Shown piece after piece: positions 26,781 through 35,429 of a stretch of 38,513 bases of DNA; within the stretch, counting starts at the first letter, position 1; every line of letters starts with the position of its first letter. The position numbers and the translations under genes are program-made. The notes beneath the pieces are model-generated. The model worked only from the letters and a program-made list of their open reading frames with translations, searched no databases and was not told the DNA's origin. The stretch comes from Gilliamella sp. N-G2. GTDB lineage: Bacteria > Pseudomonadota > Gammaproteobacteria > Enterobacterales > Orbaceae. Where the stretch lies: contig NZ_NAST01000024.1 of NCBI RefSeq assembly GCF_002142215.1, forward strand, positions 1 to 38,513, in the 5' to 3' direction.

Positions 26781-27395
26781 CTATTCAATATTTGCAAACT
26801 TATGTGTTTGTAGACTTAGCATCCATTTATTATCAATACGATTATGATTAATCTTACCTAACAACTCAATGGTATCAAACATATTCATTTCACCATTTGT
26901 TTCGCAGGGGGATAAATAGTAACGTTTAGCTTGGATCTGTTGTTCAATATAGAAACAAAAATCTATAAAACCAATATGCTTTTCAGCGACAATTCTTACT
27001 TCACTGGCTGTTGATTGCAAAATTTTTTGATAACGATGGTGATAACAAAATTTAGGACTCAGTGCAATATAATCAATCAGCGGATCGACTTTACCTAGTC
27101 CATTACTCTCAATTGCAATATAGTAACCAGCTTGTTTTAAATGAGTTAATAATAAAGATAACTCTTTTACCATTGTGGGCTCACCACCGGTAATAATAAT
27201 ATTGCTACTTTTATATTGTTTAACTTTTGTCAGTATTTGCTCTAACGTAAAACGTTGAAATTTGCGGAAATTAGTATCACACCAACTACAGTTTAAATTA
27301 CAACCGGCAAAACGAATAAAAATAGCTGGCATACCAGTGTTATAACCTTCGCCTTGTAAAGATTCGAAGATTTCAACAATACGATATTCGATCAT
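26781..27395 (-). CDS. queE: 7-carboxy-7-deazaguanine synthase
   Basis: QueE is a radical-SAM enzyme that makes 7-carboxy-7-deazaguanine from 6-carboxytetrahydropterin, a step toward preQ0 and queuosine. The 204-residue product has ESLQGEGYNTGMPAIFIR and the iron-sulfur motif C32-x3-C36-x2-C39 (GCNLNCSWCDT). The SAM-binding GGEP is in ITGGEPTM, and LSPKF and ESNG are conserved further on. It overlaps queD by the four bases ATGA (27392-27395), so the two are translationally coupled and share the preQ1 riboswitch. QueC, QueF, Tgt and QueA are not in the window. Confidence 0.95.
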   Translation of the reverse strand: MIEYRIVEIFESLQGEGYNTGMPAIFIRFAGCNLNCSWCDTNFRKFQRFTLEQILTKVKQYKSSNIIITGGEPTMVKELSLLLTHLKQAGYYIAIESNGLGKVDPLIDYIALSPKFCYHHRYQKILQSTASEVRIVAEKHIGFIDFCFYIEQQIQAKRYYLSPCETNGEMNMFDTIELLGKINHNRIDNKWMLSLQTHKFANIE

Positions 27396-27820
27396 TTTTC
27401 GCTCCGATGATACTCACAATAAGAAGTAGGGGTTTCCCAAAGCTTAATCATCGACACAGGTAGAAATTGTGATAAGTGGTCAAAAATAAATTTACTCATT
27501 CCTTCTGCAGTAGTGCGACAAGGAAAAGCAAAAATTTTACGTTGCATTTGCTGTAAAAGCTCTGCTATTTGGCTTTCATTAGCATTATTTTGATTATAAA
27601 GATAAGCATGATCGAGTTGGTCGATAATTTGCTGTTTTACAACTGATTTTATGTCAGCATAATCCATTACCATATCAGCACTTGAACCGCTGGTAATAAG
27701 TTCATTGCTGATCTCGACTAACAAACGGTAGGTATGACCATGTAGGTTATGACATTTTCCATTGTGCCCATCTAACATATGACAAGCATCAAACTGGAAC
27801 TCTTTAGCAATTTTAAACAT
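27392..27820 (-). CDS. queD: 6-carboxy-5,6,7,8-tetrahydropterin synthase
   Basis: QueD converts dihydroneopterin triphosphate to 6-carboxytetrahydropterin, the substrate of QueE. The 142-residue product is of the PTPS family. The zinc ligands are H14 (FDACHML) and the pair H27 and H29 in the CHNLHGHTY segment. The catalytic Cys23 comes four residues before the first of that pair. WETPTSYCEY near the C-terminus carries the substrate-binding Glu. It is a little longer than E. coli QueD (about 120 residues). The first gene of queDE; its ribosome site AGGAAAG directly follows a preQ1-I aptamer, so translation is probably repressed by preQ1. Confidence 0.94.
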   Translation of the reverse strand: MFKIAKEFQFDACHMLDGHNGKCHNLHGHTYRLLVEISNELITSGSSADMVMDYADIKSVVKQQIIDQLDHAYLYNQNNANESQIAELLQQMQRKIFAFPCRTTAEGMSKFIFDHLSQFLPVSMIKLWETPTSYCEYHRSEK

Positions 27821-27830
27821 ATTTCTTTCC

Positions 27831-27864
27831 TAGTTTTTTTTCGTGGGATGGATTACGAACCACG
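27831..27864 (-). ncRNA. preQ1-I riboswitch controlling queDE
   Basis: On the minus strand a 34-nt element has stem P1 CGTGG (27864-27860) with CCACG, loop TTCGTAATCCAT, a CCC turn, then an A-rich tail of eight A and CTA. This is the layout of the class I preQ1 pseudoknot (GGTTC...CCC...AAAAACTA). The tail's CTA would pair back into the loop when ligand binds. GGAAAG, the queD ribosome site, begins at the very next base, so the switch is probably translational: preQ1 binding would hide the site. This fits feedback on a queuosine-precursor operon. Confidence 0.88.
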
Positions 27865-27875
27865 GTTAGCTAACC
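27864..27875. promoter_or_regulatory. 12-bp palindrome at the 5' edge of the preQ1 aptamer
   Basis: GGTTAGCTAACC is a perfect palindrome that shares one base with the first aptamer stem. It could be a DNA operator or form a small hairpin that competes with folding of the riboswitch. Function unknown. Confidence 0.35.
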
Positions 27876-28046
27876 TAACAAAATAAAGCGGCTAATATAA
27901 AGGATAAAAGTTTGAGTGTCATCCAAATTTACTAAACATTTTTGCTTAAGTGCTGGTTTTTCAAACTACTTTATCTTTTATAAAGACGCGAGTAAAATAT
28001 AAACGATTTTATTGCAAAAATTCGTCAAAAATATTGTTAATCAGCT

Positions 28047-28074
28047 CTTGAAATTTATTCTTCCACACTCATTT
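28047..28074 (+). promoter_or_regulatory. Sigma-32 (heat-shock) promoter of clpB
   Basis: CTTGAAA (28047-28053) is a perfect sigma-32 -35 element. After 13 bases comes ACTCATTT (28067-28074), close to the -10 consensus CCCCATnT. It lies 70 bases before clpB, a classic heat-shock gene. Confidence 0.75.
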
Positions 28075-28143
28075 AGTGATTATGCAAATGGATTGAATGT
28101 GTTTCACATTTAAACCAAATTTATTGCTTAGGAGATAAATAAT

Positions 28144-30714
28144 ATGAGGTTAGATAAACTCACTAACAAATTTCAACAAGCTTTAGCTGATGCGCAATCA
28201 ATCGCATTAGGTAAAGACAATCAATATATAGAGCCCATCCATGTATTATCTGCCATGCTTAATCAAGAAGGCAGTGGGATTAATCCATTACTGGTGGCGT
28301 CAGGCGCAAATATTGCGACATTACAACAAGAATTAAATCAAGCAATCGAACGTTTACCCCAAGTTCAAGGCATTGGTGGTGAAGTTATTCCATCACAAGA
28401 ATTAGTAAGAATTTTGAATCTATGTGACAAATTAGCGCAAAAAAATGGCGATAGCTATATTTCATCTGAACTATTCATACTGGCTGCGTTAGATGAAAAA
28501 GGTAATTTAACTGATATTTTAAAAAGAGCAGGTGTCAGCAAAGACAAATTTAGCCAAGCAGTTAACCAAGTAAGAGGGAGTGATAACGTGAACGATCCTA
28601 ATGCTGAAGATCAACGTGGTGCATTGAAAAAATATACCATTGATTTAACAGAAAGAGCCGAACAAGGCAAGCTTGACCCAGTCATTGGTCGTGATGAAGA
28701 GATTCGTCGTACAATACAAGTATTACAACGTCGAACCAAAAACAACCCCGTGCTTATTGGTGAACCAGGCGTAGGTAAAACAGCTATCGTTGAAGGATTA
28801 GCACAACGTATTGTTAATCGTGAAGTGCCAGAGGGTTTACGTAACAAACGAGTTTTATCCTTAGATATGGGGGCATTAATTGCCGGTGCTAAATATCGTG
28901 GTGAATTTGAAGAACGCTTAAAAGCGGTACTTAAAGATATCGCGAAAGCCGAAGGTAGTATTATTCTCTTTATTGATGAAATACATACTATGGTCGGTGC
29001 AGGTAAAAGTGATGGTGCAATGGATGCTGGTAATATGTTAAAACCAGCATTAGCTCGAGGTGAGTTACACTGTGTTGGTGCCACCACGCTTGATGAATAT
29101 CGTCAATATATCGAAAAAGATCCGGCATTAGAACGTCGTTTCCAAAAAGTTTATGTGGCAGAACCGTCAGTTGAAGATACCATCGCAATATTGCGCGGTT
29201 TAAAAGAACGTTATGAACTGCATCATCATGTGCAAATTACCGATCCAGCAATTGTTGCAGCAGCAACTTTGTCGCATCGTTATATCTCTGATCGTATGTT
29301 ACCAGATAAAGCGATCGACTTAATTGATGAAGCAGCATCAAGTATCCGTATGCAAATGGACTCAAAACCAGAGTCATTGGATCGCCTTGAACGACGTATT
29401 ATTCAACTCAAACTTGAACAACAAGCGCTCAAGAAAGAGTCTGATGATGCAAGTAAAAAACGACTTGAGATGTTAAATGATGAACTTGCTGAAAAAGAAA
29501 AGGCTTATGCATCACTTGAAGAAGAGTGGAAATCAGAGAAGGCTGCGCTTTCGGGTACTCAAAATATCAAGGCCGAGTTGGAAAAAGCACGTACTGAAAT
29601 AGAACAGGCTCGCCGAATGGGTGACTTAAACAAGATGTCCGAACTACAGTATGGCAAAATTCCAGAATTAGAGAAGAAACTAGCTACAGCCACACAGCTA
29701 GAAGGTAAAACCATGAAGTTATTGCGTAACAAAGTCACCGATAATGAAATTGCTGAAGTTTTATCCAAAGCAACTGGTATTCCTGTATCGAGAATGCTAG
29801 AGAGTGAAAAAGAAAAGCTGTTACATATGGAAGACGCCCTACATAAACGTGTTATTGGTCAAAATGAAGCGGTGGTTGCTGTGGCCAATGCTATTCGCCG
29901 TAGTCGAGCAGGGCTTTCTGATCCAAATAAACCGATTGGTTCCTTCTTATTTTTAGGACCAACAGGTGTGGGTAAAACAGAACTTTGCAAAGCATTGGCT
30001 AACTTTATGTTTGACAGTGAAGATGCTATGGTTCGTATCGACATGTCTGAGTTTATGGAAAAACATTCTGTGGCTCGATTAATCGGTGCACCTCCTGGTT
30101 ATGTTGGTTATGAAGAAGGTGGCTATTTAACTGAAGCTGTGAGACGACGACCATACTCTGTCATCTTACTCGATGAAGTCGAAAAAGCTCATCCAGATGT
30201 CTTTAACATCTTATTACAAGTATTGGATGATGGACGATTAACTGATGGACAAGGTCGAACTGTCGATTTTCGCAATACAGTAATCATCATGACATCTAAC
30301 TTAGGTTCTGATCTGATTCAAGGTCAAGTCGAACTAAGTTACGATGAGATGAAAGCGTTAGTCATGACTGTGGTAACTAAACACTTTAGACCGGAGTTTA
30401 TCAATCGTATTGATGAAACTGTGGTATTCCATCCATTAGGACAAGAAAACATCAAAGCAATTGCGAAAATTCAATTAGCTCATGTTGAAAAACGTCTTGA
30501 TGAGCGTGGATATGAAATGGATATCTCTGATGCCGCACTGGAACAATTAGCTAAAGTTGGTTTTGACCCAATTTATGGTGCAAGACCATTAAAACGTGCA
30601 ATACAACAAGAGATTGAAAATCCATTAGCACAACAGATTCTATCTGGCAAATTAGTTCCGGGTAAAACGATTCATCTAGATTTGGATGATGGTAATATTG
30701 TTGCCAAACAGTAA
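28144..30714 (+). CDS. clpB: Chaperone ClpB (Hsp100 disaggregase)
   Basis: ClpB is a hexameric AAA+ machine that pulls proteins out of aggregates together with DnaK. The 856-residue product (E. coli 857) has the N-domain (1-145) and a first AAA+ domain with Walker [10 protein letters not shown] (near 206) and Walker [10 protein letters not shown]. The coiled-coil middle domain lies at about 410-520 and distinguishes ClpB from ClpA. The second AAA+ domain has Walker [10 protein letters not shown] (near 606), the pore-loop GYVGYEEGG and the sensor GARPLKR. A strong AGGAG ribosome site and an upstream sigma-32 promoter fit heat-shock induction. A strong terminator follows. Confidence 0.98.
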   Translation: MRLDKLTNKFQQALADAQSIALGKDNQYIEPIHVLSAMLNQEGSGINPLLVASGANIATLQQELNQAIERLPQVQGIGGEVIPSQELVRILNLCDKLAQKNGDSYISSELFILAALDEKGNLTDILKRAGVSKDKFSQAVNQVRGSDNVNDPNAEDQRGALKKYTIDLTERAEQGKLDPVIGRDEEIRRTIQVLQRRTKNNPVLIGEPGVGKTAIVEGLAQRIVNREVPEGLRNKRVLSLDMGALIAGAKYRGEFEERLKAVLKDIAKAEGSIILFIDEIHTMVGAGKSDGAMDAGNMLKPALARGELHCVGATTLDEYRQYIEKDPALERRFQKVYVAEPSVEDTIAILRGLKERYELHHHVQITDPAIVAAATLSHRYISDRMLPDKAIDLIDEAASSIRMQMDSKPESLDRLERRIIQLKLEQQALKKESDDASKKRLEMLNDELAEKEKAYASLEEEWKSEKAALSGTQNIKAELEKARTEIEQARRMGDLNKMSELQYGKIPELEKKLATATQLEGKTMKLLRNKVTDNEIAEVLSKATGIPVSRMLESEKEKLLHMEDALHKRVIGQNEAVVAVANAIRRSRAGLSDPNKPIGSFLFLGPTGVGKTELCKALANFMFDSEDAMVRIDMSEFMEKHSVARLIGAPPGYVGYEEGGYLTEAVRRRPYSVILLDEVEKAHPDVFNILLQVLDDGRLTDGQGRTVDFRNTVIIMTSNLGSDLIQGQVELSYDEMKALVMTVVTKHFRPEFINRIDETVVFHPLGQENIKAIAKIQLAHVEKRLDERGYEMDISDAALEQLAKVGFDPIYGARPLKRAIQQEIENPLAQQILSGKLVPGKTIHLDLDDGNIVAKQ

Positions 30715-30762
30715 AGCTACTTATTGATTGGTTGTCGAAATTACAACAATATTAATAAAGCC

Positions 30763-30795
30763 AAAAAGCCTGAAAATTAATTTTCAGGCTTTTTT
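30763..30795 (+). terminator. Rho-independent terminator of clpB
   Basis: AAAAAGCCTGAAAATT (30763-30778) and its exact complement (30779-30794) make a 16-bp palindrome that folds into a hairpin ending in a T-run. It is 48 bases after the clpB stop. Confidence 0.9.
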
Positions 30796-30967
30796 ATTGT
30801 TTTTTTACTATTAAGCAAAGTAGCTATAAATTAAGATTTTAAAGATTTATATTTTTAAACCAAAAAATATATTTAGTTTCAATTTACTTATTATATAAAC
30901 ATAATTGCTCCAAACCACACTCTAAAAATTCAAATAATTTTAAATGAATATATTAAATATAATTCAA

Positions 30968-30997
30968 TTGCCTACTTACAAACAACTAGGATAAAAT
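30968..30997 (+). promoter_or_regulatory. Possible promoter of the HAD phosphatase gene
   Basis: TTGCCT (30968-30973) and TAAAAT (30992-30997) are separated by 18 bases, about 40 bases before the start codon. The rest of the 322-base region between clpB and this gene, beyond the clpB terminator, is AT-rich with no gene visible. Confidence 0.35.
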
Positions 30998-31036
30998 TTA
31001 CATTAATCAATTAGTTCACATTAAGGAAATATAAAA

Positions 31037-31840
31037 ATGATTAAATTAATTATCACTGATTTAGATGGAACATTTTTAAATAATCAAGGCGATTATGATC
31101 GGGATTTGTTCAGGCAAGTTAATGATCTTATGGCAAAACAAAATATCCAATTTGTTGCTTGCACAGGTAAACAGTGTGAACGAGTTGAAGAACTATTTGG
31201 TTCTTATAGTGATAAAATTTGGATCGTCGGTGATAGCGCAACAGCTATTAAACATAATGGTGAATTTGTTTATCGATCTTTTATTCAAAACCAGATTGGT
31301 CAACGTATTATTGCTACGCTTGAACAAGCCAGTAAAGAGCATGTTATTATCGCTTGTACCCGCAATGGCGCTGTAATTAAATCTAATCTACCTGCTCATT
31401 TAAAGCAAAAAGTACGAGGCTCTTATACGACTATTATTGAAGTTGATGATTTAACAACAATCACAGACGATTTTATAAAAATTACTGTTTATGATGAAAA
31501 TGGCCAATGTCCACAAACACGCACCCATTTAACGCCTTATGAAAATGATGTTTATATTGTAGTGTCCGAAGCCGCTTGGATAGATATCACTGAGTATAAT
31601 GTACACAAAGGTAACACCATAAAAAAATTACAACAAATGTTAAATGTTACTTACCACGAAACAATGGCATTTGGTGATGGTTACAACGACATCGAACTAC
31701 TTGAACAAGCGAACTATAGTTTTGCTATGCGAAACGCGTTTGATGATACCAAAGCAGTAGCTAAATTTATTACTGGATCAAACAACGAAAGTGCTGTGAT
31801 GAAAACTATCCAATTGATGTTAGCACTACAAACAAAATAA
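31037..31840 (+). CDS. Cof-type HAD-IIB family phosphatase
   Basis: A 267-residue cytoplasmic phosphatase of the haloacid dehalogenase superfamily, Cof/YbiV-like. Motif I is DLDGTFL, with nucleophile Asp8 and acid/base Asp10. Motif II is ACTGK near 41. The C2 cap domain spans about 85-190. Motif III/IV is FGDGYNDIELL near 215-225, followed by MRNAFDDTKAVA. Such enzymes dephosphorylate sugar phosphates, PLP or flavin precursors with broad specificity, so no single substrate can be named. It has an AAGGAAA ribosome site and appears monocistronic, with a terminator 90 bases downstream. Confidence 0.88.
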   Translation: MIKLIITDLDGTFLNNQGDYDRDLFRQVNDLMAKQNIQFVACTGKQCERVEELFGSYSDKIWIVGDSATAIKHNGEFVYRSFIQNQIGQRIIATLEQASKEHVIIACTRNGAVIKSNLPAHLKQKVRGSYTTIIEVDDLTTITDDFIKITVYDENGQCPQTRTHLTPYENDVYIVVSEAAWIDITEYNVHKGNTIKKLQQMLNVTYHETMAFGDGYNDIELLEQANYSFAMRNAFDDTKAVAKFITGSNNESAVMKTIQLMLALQTK

Positions 31841-31929
31841 AAATTGAGGAAAGGAGTTTTTAGTTTATCAAAACTAAATTATGTAATCGTTGTGATTAAA
31901 TATAAAATTGAAAATAACTTAATTTAACA

Positions 31930-31965
31930 AAGAAGTCCTAGACTTTAGGTGGACTTCTTATTTTT
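31930..31965 (+). terminator. Terminator of the HAD phosphatase gene
   Basis: AAGAAGTCC (31930-31938) and GGACTTCTT (31951-31959) form a perfect 9-bp stem around a 12-base loop. ATTTTTC follows. It could also slow transcription of the convergent gene from the other side. Confidence 0.75.
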
Positions 31966-31991
31966 CTATAATTTAATATCAAAGATCGTAC

Positions 31992-33071
31992 TTAGTCGTA
32001 TATATAACCAGGTATTAATTTACCTTTGTACCATACTTTATCATTATAAAGAATATTATCTTCACCTATTACACTAGGATTTTCAGTATAAATATTATTA
32101 CGATTAAGTAAACAATTATTATATTCTAAATCAGTGCATTGACGATTTTGCTTACTATCGAAATTATAATAATGGCAGCTATTGCTTTTATTAACATATC
32201 GATAATTATGATAATCGTAAATCGCAGTTATTTTGGTTAAGACTCTGTGATTTTGATCATCAAAATCATAACAGTCTTTACTGCCTTCAGCCGATCTATC
32301 TTTTGGATTAAAGATTATATGACTCCCCCAAAGATGAGTTGCGATAAATTTATTATGATGGTTGATATAATAATCATAATTGGAACCTCGTCTAGCATTA
32401 AATTTGTAACGTTCAATTGCTAAATCTGCAACGCCATCAAAATTAATATCTTGTAGATGAATGCTATAAATTGAATTGTAGCTATAATTCAAATTTTCGA
32501 TTTTTTGTAATAATTTATTAGATGTTTGCTCATAAATATTGATTCCATATAACTTAATCTTTTCATTTTTTTGCTTTCGTAATACAGCGGTAAAGTAAAT
32601 ATTTTCTAAACTATCATGTTGTAATAATTCAATATTATTAAATTCGCTGCTAATATCTTCTTCATTGATGAAAAAATCTCTTTGCAATTTGATTGGCTTT
32701 AAGCGTTGTTGATATTCATCAAACCAAACTCCAGTTAATTCGTAATTTAAAATTCTGTATTCAGAGCCATATTCATCAGTTTTATCAAATTTAATATTAT
32801 CTAATTTAATATAGGAGTGCTTATTATTTGAAGAATTCTTATTGTAAAAAACGACACTTTTGTTATCTGCATCAAATGAACTTTCATCTAGTACCAAAGG
32901 TTGCCAAAGTTGGTGAGGATTACGCTTATCAATTAAGAAATGTAACGAAGTAATGCTACTATTGAAATATAAAGTAATATCTTTATTAGAACTATTGTCA
33001 GTAAATGCATAAATTGCACATCTACCTGAGAACGAAAGACAAAGACAAATAAGAAATAGAATAATTTTCAT
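31992..33071 (-). CDS. Secreted protein of unknown function, XAC2610-like with an FG-GAP-type calcium motif
   Basis: I do not recognise a specific function. The 359-residue product begins with a cleavable signal peptide (MKIILFLICLCLSFSGRC), so it is probably periplasmic or surface-exposed. It is rich in Asn, Tyr, Asp and Lys and has no further membrane span. Residues about 206-217 read DINFDGVADLAI, the D-x-N-x-D-G-x-x-D calcium-binding loop of FG-GAP/XAC2610-type proteins. Four or more Cys in the last 100 residues could form disulfides. I start at ATG 33071; the in-frame GTG at 33083 would lengthen the signal. It stands alone between two gaps. Biased composition suggests fast evolution or transfer. 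Confidence 0.6.
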   Translation of the reverse strand: MKIILFLICLCLSFSGRCAIYAFTDNSSNKDITLYFNSSITSLHFLIDKRNPHQLWQPLVLDESSFDADNKSVVFYNKNSSNNKHSYIKLDNIKFDKTDEYGSEYRILNYELTGVWFDEYQQRLKPIKLQRDFFINEEDISSEFNNIELLQHDSLENIYFTAVLRKQKNEKIKLYGINIYEQTSNKLLQKIENLNYSYNSIYSIHLQDINFDGVADLAIERYKFNARRGSNYDYYINHHNKFIATHLWGSHIIFNPKDRSAEGSKDCYDFDDQNHRVLTKITAIYDYHNYRYVNKSNSCHYYNFDSKQNRQCTDLEYNNCLLNRNNIYTENPSVIGEDNILYNDKVWYKGKLIPGYIYD

Positions 33072-33083
33072 ATAAATATCCAC

Positions 33084-33385
33084 AATGATTGTCTATTTAT
33101 AATATAGCAAAAGTTTTAAGCAAGTGTCTTTTAACTTCTAGAGTTTTTAATTTTCGCAAATATTATAATCAGTAGTTATTTTATATCCATATAACATATT
33201 ACAGTTATTAAATAAATAGACATTATATTAATTAAAATATTATAAATAAGATTGTCTATAAAAAAAACGAGGAACTGAGTTTTTTAATAGGACGCCCCTC
33301 TTAGCGTTATTTATAATCCATCCATTAAAATTGTTTTAACCTAAATTTACATCATTGAATAGTAATTAATAAAGTGATGAATGGA
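33084..33385. other. 302-base gene-free gap with weak inverted repeats
   Basis: No open reading frame or RNA gene is visible. It holds a possible terminator (33260-33285). It also holds an imperfect 12-bp inverted repeat, TAATCCATCCAT (33314-33325) with ATGAATGGATTA (33377-33388), whose right arm reaches the end of the oxidoreductase gene. Confidence 0.5.
33260..33285 (-). terminator. Possible terminator of the Met operon
   Basis: On the minus strand AAAAAAC (33285-33279) pairs with GTTTTTT (33268-33262) around a 10-base loop, and more T follow. The stem is almost all A-T, so this is tentative. It lies about 100 bases past the last gene. Confidence 0.4.
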
Positions 33386-34744
33386 TTAAATCATTATCAT
33401 ATAGACTTGATTGTTTAAAAAATTTTTAGGATCAAACTGTTGTTTAATTGCACGCATTAATTGGCGATTTGCTTCAGGAACTGCAGCATTGTAATAACTT
33501 ACTTTCGCCGTTCCGATGCCATGTTCTGCTGAAGGCAATCCTCCTAATTCAAGACATTTTTGATAAAGCGCTTGGTGAACATTTTGCAGATCAGATTGCC
33601 ATTGTTTATCATCACGATTATCACGCAAAATGCATAGATGAATGTTACCATCACCAGCATGACCAAAGGCTAACATACGCATTTGAGTTTGTGCTTCTAG
33701 CTGTTTGGTGAAATTGATAAAATCGCTAATGCGATTTATTGGTACCACTATATCGATCGGATCTTGTTCGGTGATTGCTTCAACTGCACGTACTAACGAA
33801 CCTCGAATCGTCCAGATTTGATTAGTTTGATTATTATCTTCGGCAACAAAATAGTCACAATCGCCTAAATTAGTTAATAGCAGTTTGCGTTGTTGTTCAA
33901 TGGTTTGTAGATCGGAACCATCAAGCATAATAATCAGATAAGCTTGGTTATTTGGTAGCGGGAATTTAAAACCAGAGTACTGTTCGCCCCATTGTGCGAC
34001 TTTCCGTTCAACAAATTCCAATGCAGTAGGCGTAAGGGTATGTAACACGGTAGTAATACTATTAATAGCTTGTTCAATAGTGTTAAAACCAACAATAAAG
34101 GTTTGTGATACTTTTGGTTTGGCTATCAGTTTTAAAGTACATTGTGTGATGATACCTAAGGTACCTTCACTGCCAATAAAGAGGTGTTTTAAGGCTAGTC
34201 CAGTGTTGTCTTTAACATTTTTACTGCCAATATTTAACACACTACCATCAGCCATTACAACTTCAATAGCTTGCACATAATCTCGAGTCACACCATATTT
34301 TACCGCCCGCATACCACCAGCATTTGTACTAATATTTCCGCCAACGGTGGCATTTTTAGCGCCTGGATCTGGCGGGTAAAAAAGGTCATGTTGTTCAACA
34401 AACTGTTGCAGGTCTTGCAGCAAAATACCCGATTGCACAGTGACGGTGAAGGTTTGCTTGTCCAGTTCAACAATATGATTCATTAAGGATAAATCAAGAA
34501 TAATACCGCCATTAGGAATAGTCGAGCCGACTAAGTTAGTACCAGCACCACGAGTAGTAATATTAAGATTGTTGGTATTAGCGTATTTAACAATGTTAGC
34601 CACTTCTGCTGTAGTTTTGGGATAGACTAATATGTCGGCATAGCCATATTTTAATTTTAAACCATCAGTTAAATGCGATTGTGGAATCGCATTTTTTGCA
34701 ATGATACGTTTAGGATCTGTAATAATGTCTGTGAGTTTGTTCAT
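33386..34744 (-). CDS. FAD-dependent 2-hydroxyacid dehydrogenase (GlcD/D-lactate dehydrogenase family)
   Basis: A 452-residue flavoenzyme of the GlcD/LDHD family, which oxidises a D-2-hydroxyacid to the 2-oxoacid. The PCMH-type FAD domain (about 35-215) has TTRGAGTNLVG, FYPPDPGAKNATVGGNISTN and GSEGTLGIIT. The C-terminal oxidase domain carries the metal- and substrate-binding HAGDGNIH and ends AEHGIGTAK...FDPKNFLN. E. coli glycolate oxidase needs GlcE and GlcF, which are absent here, so this is more like stand-alone D-lactate or D-2-hydroxyacid dehydrogenases. It is the last gene of an operon, 13 bases after metI, which suggests its substrate arrives by, or relates to, that transporter. The natural substrate is not determinable. 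Confidence 0.85.
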   Translation of the reverse strand: MNKLTDIITDPKRIIAKNAIPQSHLTDGLKLKYGYADILVYPKTTAEVANIVKYANTNNLNITTRGAGTNLVGSTIPNGGIILDLSLMNHIVELDKQTFTVTVQSGILLQDLQQFVEQHDLFYPPDPGAKNATVGGNISTNAGGMRAVKYGVTRDYVQAIEVVMADGSVLNIGSKNVKDNTGLALKHLFIGSEGTLGIITQCTLKLIAKPKVSQTFIVGFNTIEQAINSITTVLHTLTPTALEFVERKVAQWGEQYSGFKFPLPNNQAYLIIMLDGSDLQTIEQQRKLLLTNLGDCDYFVAEDNNQTNQIWTIRGSLVRAVEAITEQDPIDIVVPINRISDFINFTKQLEAQTQMRMLAFGHAGDGNIHLCILRDNRDDKQWQSDLQNVHQALYQKCLELGGLPSAEHGIGTAKVSYYNAAVPEANRQLMRAIKQQFDPKNFLNNQVYMIMI

Positions 34745-34757
34745 GCTGAATTACCAA

Positions 34758-35429
34758 CTATTTATAACTTTTATCGAAGTGGTTAGCTAACTTGTCACCA
34801 AGATATTGAATCACCATCACAATAAAAATAAGAATAATAATACATAAAATGAGGATTTCGGTTACATAGCGTTGATAACCATAACGAATGGCTAAGTCAC
34901 CAATACCACCACCGCCAACAACCCCCGCCATTGAGCTAAAACTAATAAGTGAAATGGTGGTAACCGTTGCGTGTCGAATCAATTGTGCCATTGCTTCTGG
35001 AAATAAAATACCAAATATAATGCGGATATGCGATGCACCACTTGCTACTGCTGCTTCTATCACCCCTTTATCTATTTGACTAAATGCATTTTCAGCTAAC
35101 CTAGCATAAAATGCGATAGCTGCAAGTGAAAGAGGGAAAATTACCGCTTTGGGGCCTACAGTCGTGCCGACGAGTAACGCTCCCAAAGGTAGTACGGTAA
35201 CCATTAAAATCAAAAAAGGAATTGAACGAGTGGCATTGATGATAAAATTAGCGATACTATTGATAATTCTATTTTTGAAAAAGAATTGATTTGACATTAA
35301 AAACAGCAATAAACCTATGAGTGTACCGAATATTAGACCAGCTAATAATGACCAACTTACCATGATAAATGTTTCGTAAGCTGCTTGCCATAACATTTGC
35401 GCCATTTCGGCAATGGTGAGCTTTATCAT
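34758..35429 (-). CDS. metI: Methionine-type ABC transporter permease MetI
   Basis: The membrane subunit of a MetNIQ importer. The 223-residue product has about five to six helices and the ATPase-coupling EAA loop in VASGASHIRIIFGILFPEAM (near 132-152), plus the family segments NATRSIPFLILMV and MAGVVGGGGIGDLAIRYGYQ. Its ATG overlaps the metN stop by one base (TAATG at 35429), so translation is coupled. It is followed 13 bases later by the FAD-dependent dehydrogenase. The usual cargo is L- or D-methionine; relatives also take methionine derivatives. Confidence 0.93.
   Translation of the reverse strand: MIKLTIAEMAQMLWQAAYETFIMVSWSLLAGLIFGTLIGLLLFLMSNQFFFKNRIINSIANFIINATRSIPFLILMVTVLPLGALLVGTTVGPKAVIFPLSLAAIAFYARLAENAFSQIDKGVIEAAVASGASHIRIIFGILFPEAMAQLIRHATVTTISLISFSSMAGVVGGGGIGDLAIRYGYQRYVTEILILCIIILIFIVMVIQYLGDKLANHFDKSYK

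Noticed and set aside
28611-29087. 158-codon minus-strand open frame inside clpB
   Set aside because: It is a shadow of the conserved clpB coding sequence, with no ribosome site, no recognisable domain and low-complexity Ser/Pro content typical of antisense frames.
33386-34744. Glycolate oxidase GlcD of a glcDEF complex
   Set aside because: glcE and glcF are absent and the operon partners are methionine-type transport genes, so a stand-alone 2-hydroxyacid dehydrogenase is a better call.
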